Shown here: positions 50,510 through 59,071 of the stretch, piece by piece
Position numbering within the stretch: position 1 is the first letter of the stretch
Layout: every line of letters begins with the position of its first letter
NCBI RefSeq assembly: GCF_039525805.1
Contig: NZ_BAAAHZ010000014.1
Reading direction: 5' to 3' (one strand)
Source of the DNA: Dietzia natronolimnaea
Lineage (GTDB): Bacteria > Actinomycetota > Actinomycetes > Mycobacteriales > Mycobacteriaceae
Length of the DNA: 64,000 nucleotides
The notes under the pieces: generated by a model
Database searches by the model: none
What the model was told of the DNA's origin: nothing
Seen by the model: only the letters and a program-made list of their open reading frames with translations
Program-made: the position numbers and the translations under genes

Positions 50510-51532
50510 TCAGGCGCCCAGGTGCTGGGCGACGGTGTAGTAGAGCGGAATGCCGAGGACGATGTTGAACGGGAACGTCACGGCAAGAGCCATTGTGAAG
50601 TACCGGGACGGTCGCGCTTCGGGGATCGCGTAGCGCACCACGGCCGGGACGACGATGTAGGACCCGCTCGCCGCGAGCACGGCGAGCATGGTCAGGTCGC
50701 CGACCGGCAGCCCGGCCAGTGCACCCAGGGCCAGCGCCATCGATGCTCCGATCAGGGGCATCACGATGCCGAACCCGATCAGGAACGGACCCACGTCGCG
50801 GACCTCGCGGAGTTGACGGGCGACGAGCAGGCCCATCTCGAGCAGGAAGAAGGCCAGTAGGCCCTTGAACATGTCGTTGACGAACGGGGACATGGCCTCG
50901 CCGGCGTCGGCCCCCACCATGGTGCCGATCACGAGCGACCCGATCAGCAGCAGGTGCGCGCCGTCGGTGAACGCCTCGTGCAGGATCGCCCGCATCGACA
51001 GGGGTGCTCCCGACGCGGGACCGGAGGCTCCGGCCCCCGCGACGTCGCCCGCCATCTGGGCTGAGCGTTGACGTGACCGTGCCCAGGTGGCGAGAAGCAC
51101 CGCCATGATGATCGCGGGCGATTCCATCAGCACCAGGGCGACCGTCATGTACCCGCCGGGTTCCTCCCCACGTGCGGTCACGAACTGCGTCGCGGCGATG
51201 AACGTCACCGCGCTGACCGACCCGTAGGTGGCGGCGATGGCGGCCGCATCGAACTCGTTCACCCTGCGCCGCAGGACCAGGAAGCCCAGCGCAGGGATCA
51301 CCAGGGCCAGGAGCAGGGCGATGCCGATCACCGCCGCGGCGCGGCCGGTCAGACCGGTCTCCCGGAGAGCCTGTCCACCCTTGAACCCGATCGCCATGAG
51401 CAGGTAGAGCGACAGGAACTTGGTGACGGGGGCCGGGATCTCCAGGTTGGAGCGCACCGCGGCGACGAACAACCCCAGGAAGAAGAACAGGATCGGCGGG
51501 TCCGTGAGGCTGCCGAGAATGCTGAGGTCCAT
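50510..51532 (-). CDS. sbtA: Sodium-dependent bicarbonate transporter (SbtA family, DUF897)
   Basis: A 340-aa SbtA-type permease with about 10 transmembrane helices in two inverted halves (LTDPPILFFFLGLFVAAVRS at the start; SGSYIVVPAVVRYAIPEARPS near 285-305, the Ser-rich substrate and Na+ site). A hydrophilic Gly/Ala linker lies in the middle (about 165-180). Likely imports bicarbonate with Na+, supplying carboxylases of a heterotroph. Paired with sbtB downstream and divergent from a winged-helix regulator with a long dyad between. Upstream of the ATG, GGGGAGACTC is the ribosome-binding site. Confidence 0.87.
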   Translation of the reverse strand: MDLSILGSLTDPPILFFFLGLFVAAVRSNLEIPAPVTKFLSLYLLMAIGFKGGQALRETGLTGRAAAVIGIALLLALVIPALGFLVLRRRVNEFDAAAIAATYGSVSAVTFIAATQFVTARGEEPGGYMTVALVLMESPAIIMAVLLATWARSRQRSAQMAGDVAGAGASGPASGAPLSMRAILHEAFTDGAHLLLIGSLVIGTMVGADAGEAMSPFVNDMFKGLLAFFLLEMGLLVARQLREVRDVGPFLIGFGIVMPLIGASMALALGALAGLPVGDLTMLAVLAASGSYIVVPAVVRYAIPEARPSRYFTMALAVTFPFNIVLGIPLYYTVAQHLGA

Positions 51533-51636
51533 CGAGTCTCCCCTGATCTGACCGGAGTCCGTACGCCGCCGAGCGTGGCGAGCGGATCTCCGTGGTGGCG
51601 CGCGGGCCGACTGTTCCGAGCGAGTAACGGGAACGA

Positions 51637-51692
51637 CAATACACGACTTGAAAGACATGTTTTGCAACAGCCTAAATCTATGTCGTGTGTTG
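51637..51692. promoter_or_regulatory. Inverted repeat between sbtA and winged-helix gene
   Basis: CAATACACGAC (51637-51647) faces GTCGTGTGTTG (51682-51692), 10 of 11 complementary, around a 34-bp centre containing TGTT-TTGC-AACA. The segment is AT-rich for this genome. It lies 105 bp before sbtA and 114 bp before the regulator, as expected for paired operator half-sites or a promoter of the divergent pair. The rest of the 273-bp gap shows nothing else clear. Confidence 0.5.
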
Positions 51693-51805
51693 TGGTGCGG
51701 CGCAAAGGCCGGCACCGCGGGAGATCGGGCACCGTCGACGCCCACATGCGTACCGTGATTCGCGTCAGGCAAAATGGCACTCGAAGTCGTCGGTGATGGG
51801 GTGGT

Positions 51806-52111
51806 GTGGTGGCGGAGTGGACGTTTCTCACCAATCACGCGCACGTGCTGCTGTGCATCGCGCAGGATTCCGAGACGCGACTGCGCGACATCGCCGACGC
51901 GGTCGGGATCACCGAGCGCGCCACCCAGCGGATCGTGGCCGAACTGGAGGAGGCCGGGTACCTCCAGCGCATCCGGGACGGGCGGCGAAACCGCTACAGC
52001 CTCAACCGGGACCTGCCGCTGCGCCATCCGCTCGAACGGGACCACATGGTCGGGGAGATCCTCAGTGTGCTGGGGGCCCCGCGCACGGGTGCACGCGACC
52101 AGAGCGGGTGA
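51806..52111 (+). CDS. Winged-helix regulator, 101 aa
   Basis: A 101-aa MarR/ArsR-like winged-helix protein. The helix-turn-helix is ETRLRDIADAVGITERATQRIVAELEEAGYL (about 22-52), with the wing QRIRDGRRNRYSLN. No cysteine or His cluster for metal sensing. The start is GTG (one of two adjacent GTGs). Similar stand-alone regulators occur beside sbtA-type genes as far as I recall. Divergent position makes it a good candidate regulator of sbtAB. Its stop overlaps the start of the broken downstream gene. Confidence 0.82.
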   Translation: MVAEWTFLTNHAHVLLCIAQDSETRLRDIADAVGITERATQRIVAELEEAGYLQRIRDGRRNRYSLNRDLPLRHPLERDHMVGEILSVLGAPRTGARDQSG

Positions 52112-52482
52112 CCGCCGCATCGCCACCGGCGACCTTCGCGGCCGAACGGGTTACCGGGGCACCGCACACCGCGGTTCTCACATCCACCTCGATACCGTCC
52201 GATGTCAGGTGATCGGCTTCGCGCGACGACTTCTCGGTCGCGGTCACCGAGATCGAGGACGGCCGCGCTCTCGAGCCCTTTGCCGACACCCGGCTCGGTC
52301 GCTATCGCTTCGTCCTTGTCGATCGCAGCCACGACGGCCACCTGCGCTTCGTCACCCATACGGACTGGGTGACCTACGCCGGTGTCTCGCACGCGACGTC
52401 GGTTCCCGACGAGTCCCGCGGGTACTTCTGGTACCAACCGACCGCCTATTCTTCCTGGTACCGGATGAGCGGCGTCAAGTAA
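52108..52482 (+). pseudogene. Unknown gene interrupted by an in-frame TGA
   Basis: A GTG that overlaps the regulator's stop (GTGA) opens a frame of 34 codons ending at TGA (52210-52212). The same frame then stays open for 89 more codons to TAA. The second part (FSVAVTEIEDGRALEPFAD, GRYRFVLVDRSHDGHLRFVT, GYFWYQPTAYSSWYRM) has normal codon use and looks like real protein, but has no start of its own. Most simply a 124-aa gene broken by one stop mutation (TGG or CGA to TGA); sequencing error is possible. Family not recognised. Confidence 0.55.
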
Positions 52483-52656
52483 GTCATCACATGTCGGGGA
52501 CCGTCTGCCTCCGCGGCGCGGTCCCGCCACACGAGTGACAGGCGGAGGTCATCGAGGTGTGCCGAATCGGGAACGACAGTAGTGGGCGACGGACACCATG
52601 AGGGCAGCGACCGCAATGCCGAATTGGACACGTCGATCTGCCAACCACGTTAACGG

Positions 52657-53172
52657 CTACTCTGCGAGCGTGAGGGCGCGCGATCCAAGAGTTGCCTCGG
52701 GCGTGCTTGGAGGACCGTGAATCGCCGCGACGAGCTCTCCGAGACTCGCTGACCCTCCGTCGAGAGATGCAGTATTGCGCACACACCCCTCCGCCTCAGT
52801 GGCGCGGATGATGCCGTCCTGGCCTGTCCCCACGAACAGGTAAGTTGTTCCGCGAGGCGGAGTTCCCGGGCTGCAGCTCGTATTGTTGGCCGACACGAGG
52901 ACTCGTTCCGACACCTCACCCCTGCACAGCTCGTCCACCGCGCAGACGACGGCACTCGGGAGCGTTCGCACGACTGTGCCTTCAAGTTTGATGTCGTGTT
53001 TGGAGATCAGATCGGACGCTGCTTGCCGAGTCTCGGGTGGCGAGCATGAACAGGCCGAGGCGGCGCCCGCTCCAGCGATGAGAGCGATCAGCACGACCGC
53101 CCAGACCACCGGAGGCCTCCACCGCCGCAATCGGACTGCACGTCGCGGCGAGGCGAGTTCAAGGCCAGACAT
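52657..53172 (-). CDS. Secreted protein with N-terminal Cys-Ser-Cys, TIMP/NTR-like
   Basis: A 171-aa exported protein. After a basic N-terminus, residues 21-40 are a hydrophobic signal segment ending AASA. Predicted cleavage leaves CSCSPP (Cys41, Cys43) as the mature start, the arrangement seen in TIMP/netrin-like domains. Six cysteines in all suggest disulfides outside the cell. Lipoprotein attachment at Cys41 is an alternative, though the lipobox is weak. The upstream ATG was preferred to longer reading, which has no plausible leader. Function unknown. Located between the broken gene and the tetR of the catabolic cluster. Confidence 0.7.
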   Translation of the reverse strand: MSGLELASPRRAVRLRRWRPPVVWAVVLIALIAGAGAASACSCSPPETRQAASDLISKHDIKLEGTVVRTLPSAVVCAVDELCRGEVSERVLVSANNTSCSPGTPPRGTTYLFVGTGQDGIIRATEAEGCVRNTASLDGGSASLGELVAAIHGPPSTPEATLGSRALTLAE

Positions 53173-53291
53173 GGGTGGATTCAAACACGAGTACCCCAGC
53201 GCATCGGCAGATCGAAGGGCCCACCTCGCGGTCCCAGCGATCACCAGGTGCCGGTGCTGGACGCCGACGGTGAACGACATGGCCGGAGTGG

Positions 53292-53999
53292 CTACTTCAG
53301 GCCGATTCCCTCGCACCAGAAATGCGTCAGGGTCTCGACCATTTCCTCGTCCGGCTTCCTCTTCCGCCATCCGATCTCCACCTGGGCCACATTGGTCATC
53401 ATCGAGAGGATGGTCATCGCCAAGGTCTCCGGGCTGCGCTCGACACTCGCTGTCCCCAGCTTCTGCTGGCGATCGATCCCGCGGGAGATCCGCCCAACAA
53501 AGATGTCGCGTATCACCAGCCGAACGAGTCGAAAGCCGGGGTCGTCGTGCGCCGCCTGCTCAAGGACCATCGAGAAGTCCTGATCGTTCGCGTAGTTCGT
53601 GAGGAATCGGTGGACTGTCGCTCGCACTCGATCGCGATAACCGGGATCATCCGTATCCGTCACGTTTGTCTGGTGAATGCGCTCGGCAATGTGGATTTCG
53701 ACGGCAGCAGCGAACACTGCCTTCTTGCTTCGGAAGTGCGAGTAGAAAGTCCCGCGAGAGATCGAGGCCTCGTTCAGGATGTCCTCGACAGTGCAGTCGG
53801 CGTAACCGAGAAGTATGAATACCCGGCGAGCGGACGCGACGATGTGTGCTCGTGTCTCGAGCCCGCGTTGATAGACCGGAGCCGCGCGAGGCGCGGCGTC
53901 GGTCCACCGGAACAGCGCCTCGAGGAACTCGTTCAGCTCAGCATTCTGTGTGGCCAGCTCCGTCGGACGTTCCCGGTCTGCCGTCACCTCAGAAGTCAT
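53292..53999 (-). CDS. TetR-family regulator of the catabolic cluster
   Basis: A 235-aa TetR regulator with a 45-residue leader before the helix-turn-helix (about 48-95: HIVASARRVFILLGYAD, SRGTFYSHFRSKKAVF). The C-terminus is a KstR2-like all-helical ligand domain ending WCEGIGLK. It follows the CoA-transferase gene by 72 bp, a gap containing the AT-rich ATACATAT, and is last in the cluster. Likely represses the cluster and responds to a CoA-ester or acid intermediate; a possible site is the ATACATGTAT dyad upstream of the monooxygenase gene. Confidence 0.87.
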   Translation of the reverse strand: MTSEVTADRERPTELATQNAELNEFLEALFRWTDAAPRAAPVYQRGLETRAHIVASARRVFILLGYADCTVEDILNEASISRGTFYSHFRSKKAVFAAAVEIHIAERIHQTNVTDTDDPGYRDRVRATVHRFLTNYANDQDFSMVLEQAAHDDPGFRLVRLVIRDIFVGRISRGIDRQQKLGTASVERSPETLAMTILSMMTNVAQVEIGWRKRKPDEEMVETLTHFWCEGIGLK

Positions 54000-54071
54000 G
54001 AATGCACTCGCTACCCAACTGTCGGACCCGTTGCATACATATCACCGTCGACGCGGCTACGAGCCGTGTAA

Positions 54072-55268
54072 TCACTTATTCGCTCCTCCAAGCAGGTCAT
54101 TCGCCTGGTCAACGGGGATCGAGAGCAAACGGCCGAGGACCTCTGCCTGGTCGGCAGCAACCTTCGGAGCGGGCGTGTAGCTGTGGCTCTCGCAATCGCC
54201 AGACATCCGCAGGGGATTACCCACCACGGGCACCCGGCCATTCTCCGGGTGCTCAACATACTGGATCATACCCCGTTCGATGAGGTGTGGATCACTGTCC
54301 ACTTCACGCAACGTCTTTACCGGCGCGAACGGAACCCCCGCAATACCCAGCTTCCCGGAGAGTTCATCGCGAGTCAGCTGGGAGGTGGCCGCTGTGATCA
54401 TGGTGTCCAGAGCGTCCATATTCTCCGCCCGGAGCACGGGGTCCGCGAAACGTGGGTCGTCCACGATGTGCGCGATCCCCAGCGCCTCTGCCAGACGCAC
54501 CCAGTGCCTGTCGGACGCGCAGATGATCGCGAGCCAGCCATCGCTCGCACGGTAGACGTTGTAGGGGGCTATACCCAGACCGGAGTGACGGTTCCCGGTG
54601 CGCTCCGGAAGCTCAGTGTCAGGGGAGTTGTAGAGCATGCTCAGGGCGGAGGTCAGCATGGGATAGATGGTGTCGTGCATCGAGACCTCGACTACCTGCC
54701 CCTTGCCGGTCTTCTCCCTGTCGTAGAGGGCCGCCATGGCCCCACCGAACAGGTGGATGCCGCCGGAGAAGTCCGTGAACGCGGGCCCCGTCTTGACCGG
54801 TGGGCCGTCCGGGAATCCCGTCGTGGAGATCGCACCGGACATCGCTTGGACGGTGAGGTCCATGGCCGGCATCGTCGCGTAGGGGCCGCTTGCGCCGTAG
54901 CCCTTGCCCGACGCGATGACAAGACGCGGATTGCGTTCCAGAAGGGTCTCGGCCCCGAACCCGAGGCGATCCAGGGTGCCCGGCGCGTAGTTCTCGATGA
55001 GTACGTCGGCCTTGTCGAGCAGCCGCAGGAGGACGTCCTTTCCTTCCTGCGTCTTGAGATCCAAAGCGACGCTCTTCTTGTTGGAGTTGAGCATCACGAA
55101 CTCGTGGGGATCCCTGTCCCCGCGGGCACGACTCCGGAGTCGCTCTCCTGCGAGCGGCTCCACCTTGATGACCTCGGCGCCCAGATGGGCGAAGAGCAAC
55201 CCACAGTAGGGCCCGTTGTAGATGTGGGCCATTTCGATGACGATCAGGTCTGAGAATGACTTGAGCAC
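54072..55268 (-). CDS. CaiB/BaiF-family CoA transferase
   Basis: A 398-aa class III CoA transferase that moves CoA between carboxylic acids. The catalytic aspartate lies in YATMPAMDLTVQAMSG near 159-166. The start HIYNGPYCGLLFAHLGAEVIKVE and VLIENYAPGTLDRLG are family motifs. Start is GTG. It lies 27 bp after the flavin-reductase gene. In this cluster it probably activates the ring-opened acid for the acyl-CoA dehydrogenase and crotonases, as no CoA ligase is present. Confidence 0.92.
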   Translation of the reverse strand: MLKSFSDLIVIEMAHIYNGPYCGLLFAHLGAEVIKVEPLAGERLRSRARGDRDPHEFVMLNSNKKSVALDLKTQEGKDVLLRLLDKADVLIENYAPGTLDRLGFGAETLLERNPRLVIASGKGYGASGPYATMPAMDLTVQAMSGAISTTGFPDGPPVKTGPAFTDFSGGIHLFGGAMAALYDREKTGKGQVVEVSMHDTIYPMLTSALSMLYNSPDTELPERTGNRHSGLGIAPYNVYRASDGWLAIICASDRHWVRLAEALGIAHIVDDPRFADPVLRAENMDALDTMITAATSQLTRDELSGKLGIAGVPFAPVKTLREVDSDPHLIERGMIQYVEHPENGRVPVVGNPLRMSGDCESHSYTPAPKVAADQAEVLGRLLSIPVDQANDLLGGANK

Positions 55269-55295
55269 TAGTGACTTCCGTTCCTCTTCGTACGC

Positions 55296-56474
55296 TCAGC
55301 GACCGCGGAATTTGAGGTCCTGGGCGGCAGCGTCGGCAGTGCGCTTCAGCCTCTCAAGGGCGGCGAGTACGTCGCCGCCCGACGTGAGCCCGTCCGAGCC
55401 CCACGCCGTCATGGAAAAAACGCAGACCCCGTCCCGGTCGAAGATCGGGGCCGTCGCCGAATGGAACTCGTAGTCCTGGTCGCGCTCGACATCGACGATG
55501 TTGAACGTTCTCGCGGCGTCGCTCACGACTGCCTCGAGGTGCTTGCGCTCCTCGGGGCTCTTGGAGACATAAGCTCCGTGCGCCTGCAACTCGATTGCCT
55601 CGCCGGCGGCATGACCGAGGCCGCACGCGTACCCGCGGCGGCGCACATTCTCCAGGCCTACCTCGAAGTCGGTCCGGACCTCGGTGTCCGCGTTCGGGTG
55701 GATCTTCGAGAACCAGAGCGCCTCGGCTTCCGGGCCACCGAATGCCGCGAAGACACCACCGATCGGCGGCATGAAGGGGACGTGGACGCCCACCCTGGAC
55801 GACGACCGGCGCCTCCGCGGCCGCCCCACGGCACCGACGTTGATCAGCTCGCCGTCGTTGAGGGTCATGACGCTGACCTCGGTGACCAGCTCTGCCGCAA
55901 GGCTCTCCATGTGCGGCCGGACAAGGTCCAGCTGGTGCAACACGTCGACGGAGATGTCGGTGTTGATGGCCATCGAGCCTGGCGCGAAGGAACCGTAGCC
56001 GCCGCGGAAGAACAACAGAGGAAGGTCGGTGCTCAGAGTGTAGAGATCGAGGACGTCGCCCATCACCCAGTCGTGGTCACCGGCATCCGAGATCGAGTGG
56101 GTGTCGCAGTCGATGAACGCCACCGCATCCTTGAGCACGGGACTTCCGTGTTCTGACCGGGTCCATTCAAAACCCGCCAGCTTGTCCGTCTTGCGACTCG
56201 CGACCGCGCGGCAGATGTCCTCCTGGGGTCCCCCCAGCACGTTGACACCAAATTTGGTGGTGCCACTGGTGCGGAGCGAGGCCCACGAGGACGACGTCTT
56301 GGCAGGCAGGAACCCGATCAGTGGTGGATCCATCGACACGGACACGAACGAACCTACTGTCATGGCCAGTGGCTCGCCGGAGGTGTCCAGGGCGGTGATG
56401 ATGACGACGCCGGTGGGGAACGTACCCATCACGCGTCGGAAGTCATACATGTCGAAATGTCCCATTTCTGTCAC
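55296..56474 (-). CDS. Flavin reductase fused to an IclR-type ligand-binding domain
   Basis: A 392-aa two-domain protein. Residues 8-165 are a flavin reductase of the HpaC/two-component type (MGTFPTGVVIITALD, SWASLRTSGTTKFGVNVL, YGSFAPG). Residues 180-390 resemble the effector-binding domain of IclR regulators (GAVGRPRRRR, GLGHAAGEAIELQAHG, VFSMTAWG), but no helix-turn-helix is present. It should supply reduced flavin to the luciferase-like monooxygenase of the cluster, with the C-terminal domain sensing substrate and gating reduction, as the regulatory tail does in Acinetobacter HpaC1. Start GTG overlaps the upstream hydrolase stop. Confidence 0.82.
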   Translation of the reverse strand: MTEMGHFDMYDFRRVMGTFPTGVVIITALDTSGEPLAMTVGSFVSVSMDPPLIGFLPAKTSSSWASLRTSGTTKFGVNVLGGPQEDICRAVASRKTDKLAGFEWTRSEHGSPVLKDAVAFIDCDTHSISDAGDHDWVMGDVLDLYTLSTDLPLLFFRGGYGSFAPGSMAINTDISVDVLHQLDLVRPHMESLAAELVTEVSVMTLNDGELINVGAVGRPRRRRSSSRVGVHVPFMPPIGGVFAAFGGPEAEALWFSKIHPNADTEVRTDFEVGLENVRRRGYACGLGHAAGEAIELQAHGAYVSKSPEERKHLEAVVSDAARTFNIVDVERDQDYEFHSATAPIFDRDGVCVFSMTAWGSDGLTSGGDVLAALERLKRTADAAAQDLKFRGR

Positions 56475-57445
56475 TCCTGTGAACGCTGGGCGGGGTCAAG
56501 GACTCTCACGGCGTTCCCGGCCACCATGGCGTGGATGTCAGCGTCCGAGACGCCGCGAGTGCGCAGGTCCGGCACCACGGAGTTCATGACCTCCGGTGCC
56601 CGCCATCTCGGCAACCTCTCCTGCCGGGCCTCGTCCGGGAAGTTCATGCTGTACGCGGAGGAATCGGTCGAGAGGAGCAGCTGCGACGCGTAGCCCAGCT
56701 CGCACATTCTGGCCACCGTGTCGATGCGCTCGTCGTAGGGCAACCGCGCCTCCAGGCCGAAGCGATCCATGCCGAGGAAGGACCCGCGGTCCGCGACCCG
56801 GCGCAGGTAGTCGATGTCACCGGTGTCACCGGAGTGCCCGATCACCACTCTCGTCAGGTCGAGGCCCCGCTTCTCCATATAGTCCTGTTGGTCCAGGCCG
56901 TTCCGCTGTTTCGGATCGGAGTGAGTGAACACGGGAGCGCCGGTCTCCAGATGGGCGTCCGCGACCGCCTGCATGATGTAGAAGACGCCGTCGGTGATCC
57001 CGTAGTGGTCAGTGGCGAATTTCAACACACCCGCCTTGACCCCGGTGTCATCGATGCCCTCGACGATGTCGCGGACGAAGATCTCGGTCAGTGGGTCCGG
57101 TCCGCCGAGCAGGCGTCCCGGTCCGTTCAGGTTCGCGAAGGCCGGGGCCTCGTGGTAGGTGTACCAGCCGGTCGCCACGATCACGTTGACCTCGGATCGT
57201 TCGGCGACTCGTGTGACGAGGGGGATGTTCCGCCCGGTGCCCATCACCGTGAGGTCGACGATGGTGTCGATTCCACTGGCCTTCACCTCGTCCAGGTACC
57301 GGACGGCCCGGTCGACGAGATCGTCGTCCGGGAAGCGACTCGGATAGTTCACCACCAGTTCCGCATTGAGGACGAAGATGTGTTCGTGCGTCAGCGTCGC
57401 GCCCAGTTCGGAGGGTTCGATCCCGCCTTTCAGTGTGGAAATCAT
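56471..57445 (-). CDS. Phosphotriesterase-family hydrolase (probable lactonase/esterase)
   Basis: A 324-aa amidohydrolase of the PTE family with a binuclear metal site. His20 and His22 (THEH), bridging carboxylated Lys142 (AGVLKFATD), His175 (FTHSD), His204 (IGHSGD) and Asp261 (LLSTDSS) are all in place. Family members are mostly lactonases. In this cluster, opening a lactone made by the luciferase-like monooxygenase is the obvious role, but this is inference. The Asp261 region departs from the usual SHD/SQD. 39 bp separate it from the upstream crotonase gene; its stop overlaps the flavin-reductase start. Confidence 0.87.
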   Translation of the reverse strand: MISTLKGGIEPSELGATLTHEHIFVLNAELVVNYPSRFPDDDLVDRAVRYLDEVKASGIDTIVDLTVMGTGRNIPLVTRVAERSEVNVIVATGWYTYHEAPAFANLNGPGRLLGGPDPLTEIFVRDIVEGIDDTGVKAGVLKFATDHYGITDGVFYIMQAVADAHLETGAPVFTHSDPKQRNGLDQQDYMEKRGLDLTRVVIGHSGDTGDIDYLRRVADRGSFLGMDRFGLEARLPYDERIDTVARMCELGYASQLLLSTDSSAYSMNFPDEARQERLPRWRAPEVMNSVVPDLRTRGVSDADIHAMVAGNAVRVLDPAQRSQE

Positions 57446-57484
57446 GCTGCTCCTTCTTGGTGGTGATTCCGCCGCGGACCGCTG

Positions 57485-58279
57485 TCAGGATGCCGTGAAG
57501 TGCTTGATGGCGCCCTTAAGGCCCTTCTCCTTCATCAGGGCCTTGATGCCGTCGATCGAGGCAGCGGTGTGCGAGATGGCATCCCACTCCGCGCCGGATC
57601 GCAAGGACTCGACGAATCCCTGCCGGTCGTAGACCTTGTTGAGCGCCTGCTTCTTGAGGTACAGCAGGTCGAGGGGCGTCTTACCCACCTGAGTAGCCAG
57701 CGTCCTGGCGGTCTCGGACGCCGTCCCCGGCGCGACAGCGCGGTTTGCCCAGCCCAGGTGGAAGGCCTCTGTGCCGGTCATGCTGTTGCCTGCGATGAAG
57801 GACAGCTCCTTGGCTTTGCGCATGCCGATATGCCACAGGGACACCGGGCTCAGCAGTCCACCGCCCAGGGGGATCGATGGCCAGCCGATGTTCGCGTCCT
57901 CGCTGACCACGACGAGGTCGCAACAGGCCACGAGCATCGTCGCCCCACCGAGGCAGTGACCCTCGACGGCCGCGATCAGGGGTTTCGGGAATCGGTAGAC
58001 CCGCTCCCAGAGGTCGATCTTGTTCTGCAGATTGCGCCAGTCGTCGTAGGCGCTGCCCGCGGCGTAACCGGAGACCACGTCATAACCCGCGCTGAAGTTC
58101 TTGCCCTCGCCACGGATGATGACGGCCGACACCGAATCGTCGTCGGCGAGAGCGGTGAGCGCCTCCATCAGACCGTCCAGGAGGTCATTGTTGAACGCGT
58201 TGATCTTGTCCGCACGGTTGAGCGAGACAACGGCGAACTTGCGCGCCTCGTCCCGCTCGAGGGTGATCAGGTCAGACAT
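57485..58279 (-). CDS. Enoyl-CoA hydratase/isomerase family protein 1
   Basis: A 264-aa crotonase. Oxyanion-hole segments are GKNFSAGYDVVSG (about 56-68) and AVEGHCLGGATMLVACCDLVV (about 104-124). The latter half (GWPSIPLGGG, SMTGTEAFHLGWANRAV) is typical. The usual catalytic Glu pair of hydratases is not obvious, so it may be an isomerase, hydrolase or C-C cleaving member. GGAG lies in the end of the preceding crotonase gene, 3 bp away, so the two are coupled. Confidence 0.9.
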   Translation of the reverse strand: MSDLITLERDEARKFAVVSLNRADKINAFNNDLLDGLMEALTALADDDSVSAVIIRGEGKNFSAGYDVVSGYAAGSAYDDWRNLQNKIDLWERVYRFPKPLIAAVEGHCLGGATMLVACCDLVVVSEDANIGWPSIPLGGGLLSPVSLWHIGMRKAKELSFIAGNSMTGTEAFHLGWANRAVAPGTASETARTLATQVGKTPLDLLYLKKQALNKVYDRQGFVESLRSGAEWDAISHTAASIDGIKALMKEKGLKGAIKHFTAS

Positions 58280-58282
58280 GGG

Positions 58283-59071
58283 TCATTCTCCTTGGAACGT
58301 GTAGGGCGTCTTGGCCTTGAAGGCCGCCACAGAATTCTTGTGATCTGACGTCGTCGACGTGACTGACGCGGCAAAGGACTCCATCTCCCAGGCCTGAGCC
58401 ATGGTGAGATCGTGAGAGGCCTGGACGATCTTGCGGGTGGCGAAGAGCGCCGCGGTCGGTCCGTTCGCCAGTGACTCGGCGAACGACGCGACGCTCTTCT
58501 CGAACCCCTCGGCGGGGTACACCTGGGCAGCGATGCCCAGTTCAGCGGCGACGGGAGCCGAGATGACGTCACCGGTCATGGCGTAGTACATGGTCCGCCG
58601 GTTCCCGATCTGTTGGGACAACAAGTAGGGAACAGCGCTGTCCGGCGCCAGTCCCCGTTTGATGAAACCCAACTGGAACCGGGCCGTCTCCGACGCGACG
58701 ATGAGGTCGGTCGCGAGAGCCAGTCCGAATCCCGCGCCCACCGCATGCCCCTCGACGGCGGCGACAGTCGGCTTCTTGACGCCACGGATGAGCTCGACCA
58801 GCTCCCTGCCCAGCGCGAGCCTGGCGGAGCCTCGCGCCGGCGTGTTGGTGCCCATGCGCTTGACGTCACCACCGGCGCAGAAATTTCCTCCCGCGCCGGT
58901 CAGGACGATGCAGCGAGTCTCGTCGTCGCCGTCGGCCTCGAGGAGGGCCACACGCAGGTCTGCGCGAAGATCTGGGCTCAAGGCGTTCCGCGCCTCGGGT
59001 CGCTGGAGCACGAGCGTGCGCACCCCGCCTTGCTGGCGGACAGAGATGAGCGATGCCGGGGTTTCACTCAT
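58283..59071 (-). CDS. Enoyl-CoA hydratase/isomerase family protein 2
   Basis: A 262-aa crotonase. GAGGNFCAGGDVKRMG (about 60-75) and AVEGHAVGAGFGLALATDLIVAS (about 103-125) form the oxyanion hole. FIKRGLAPDSAVPYLL shows Asp in place of one catalytic Glu, which points away from a simple hydratase and toward an isomerase or hydrolase-like function. Start overlaps the acyl-CoA dehydrogenase stop by 4 bp. Two different crotonases side by side suggest two distinct CoA-ester steps. Confidence 0.9.
   Translation of the reverse strand: MSETPASLISVRQQGGVRTLVLQRPEARNALSPDLRADLRVALLEADGDDETRCIVLTGAGGNFCAGGDVKRMGTNTPARGSARLALGRELVELIRGVKKPTVAAVEGHAVGAGFGLALATDLIVASETARFQLGFIKRGLAPDSAVPYLLSQQIGNRRTMYYAMTGDVISAPVAAELGIAAQVYPAEGFEKSVASFAESLANGPTAALFATRKIVQASHDLTMAQAWEMESFAASVTSTTSDHKNSVAAFKAKTPYTFQGE

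Noticed and set aside
52210..52212. TGA as a selenocysteine codon.
   Set aside because: No SECIS-like hairpin seen just downstream, no selenoprotein family match and no selenium genes in the window; a mutation is simpler.
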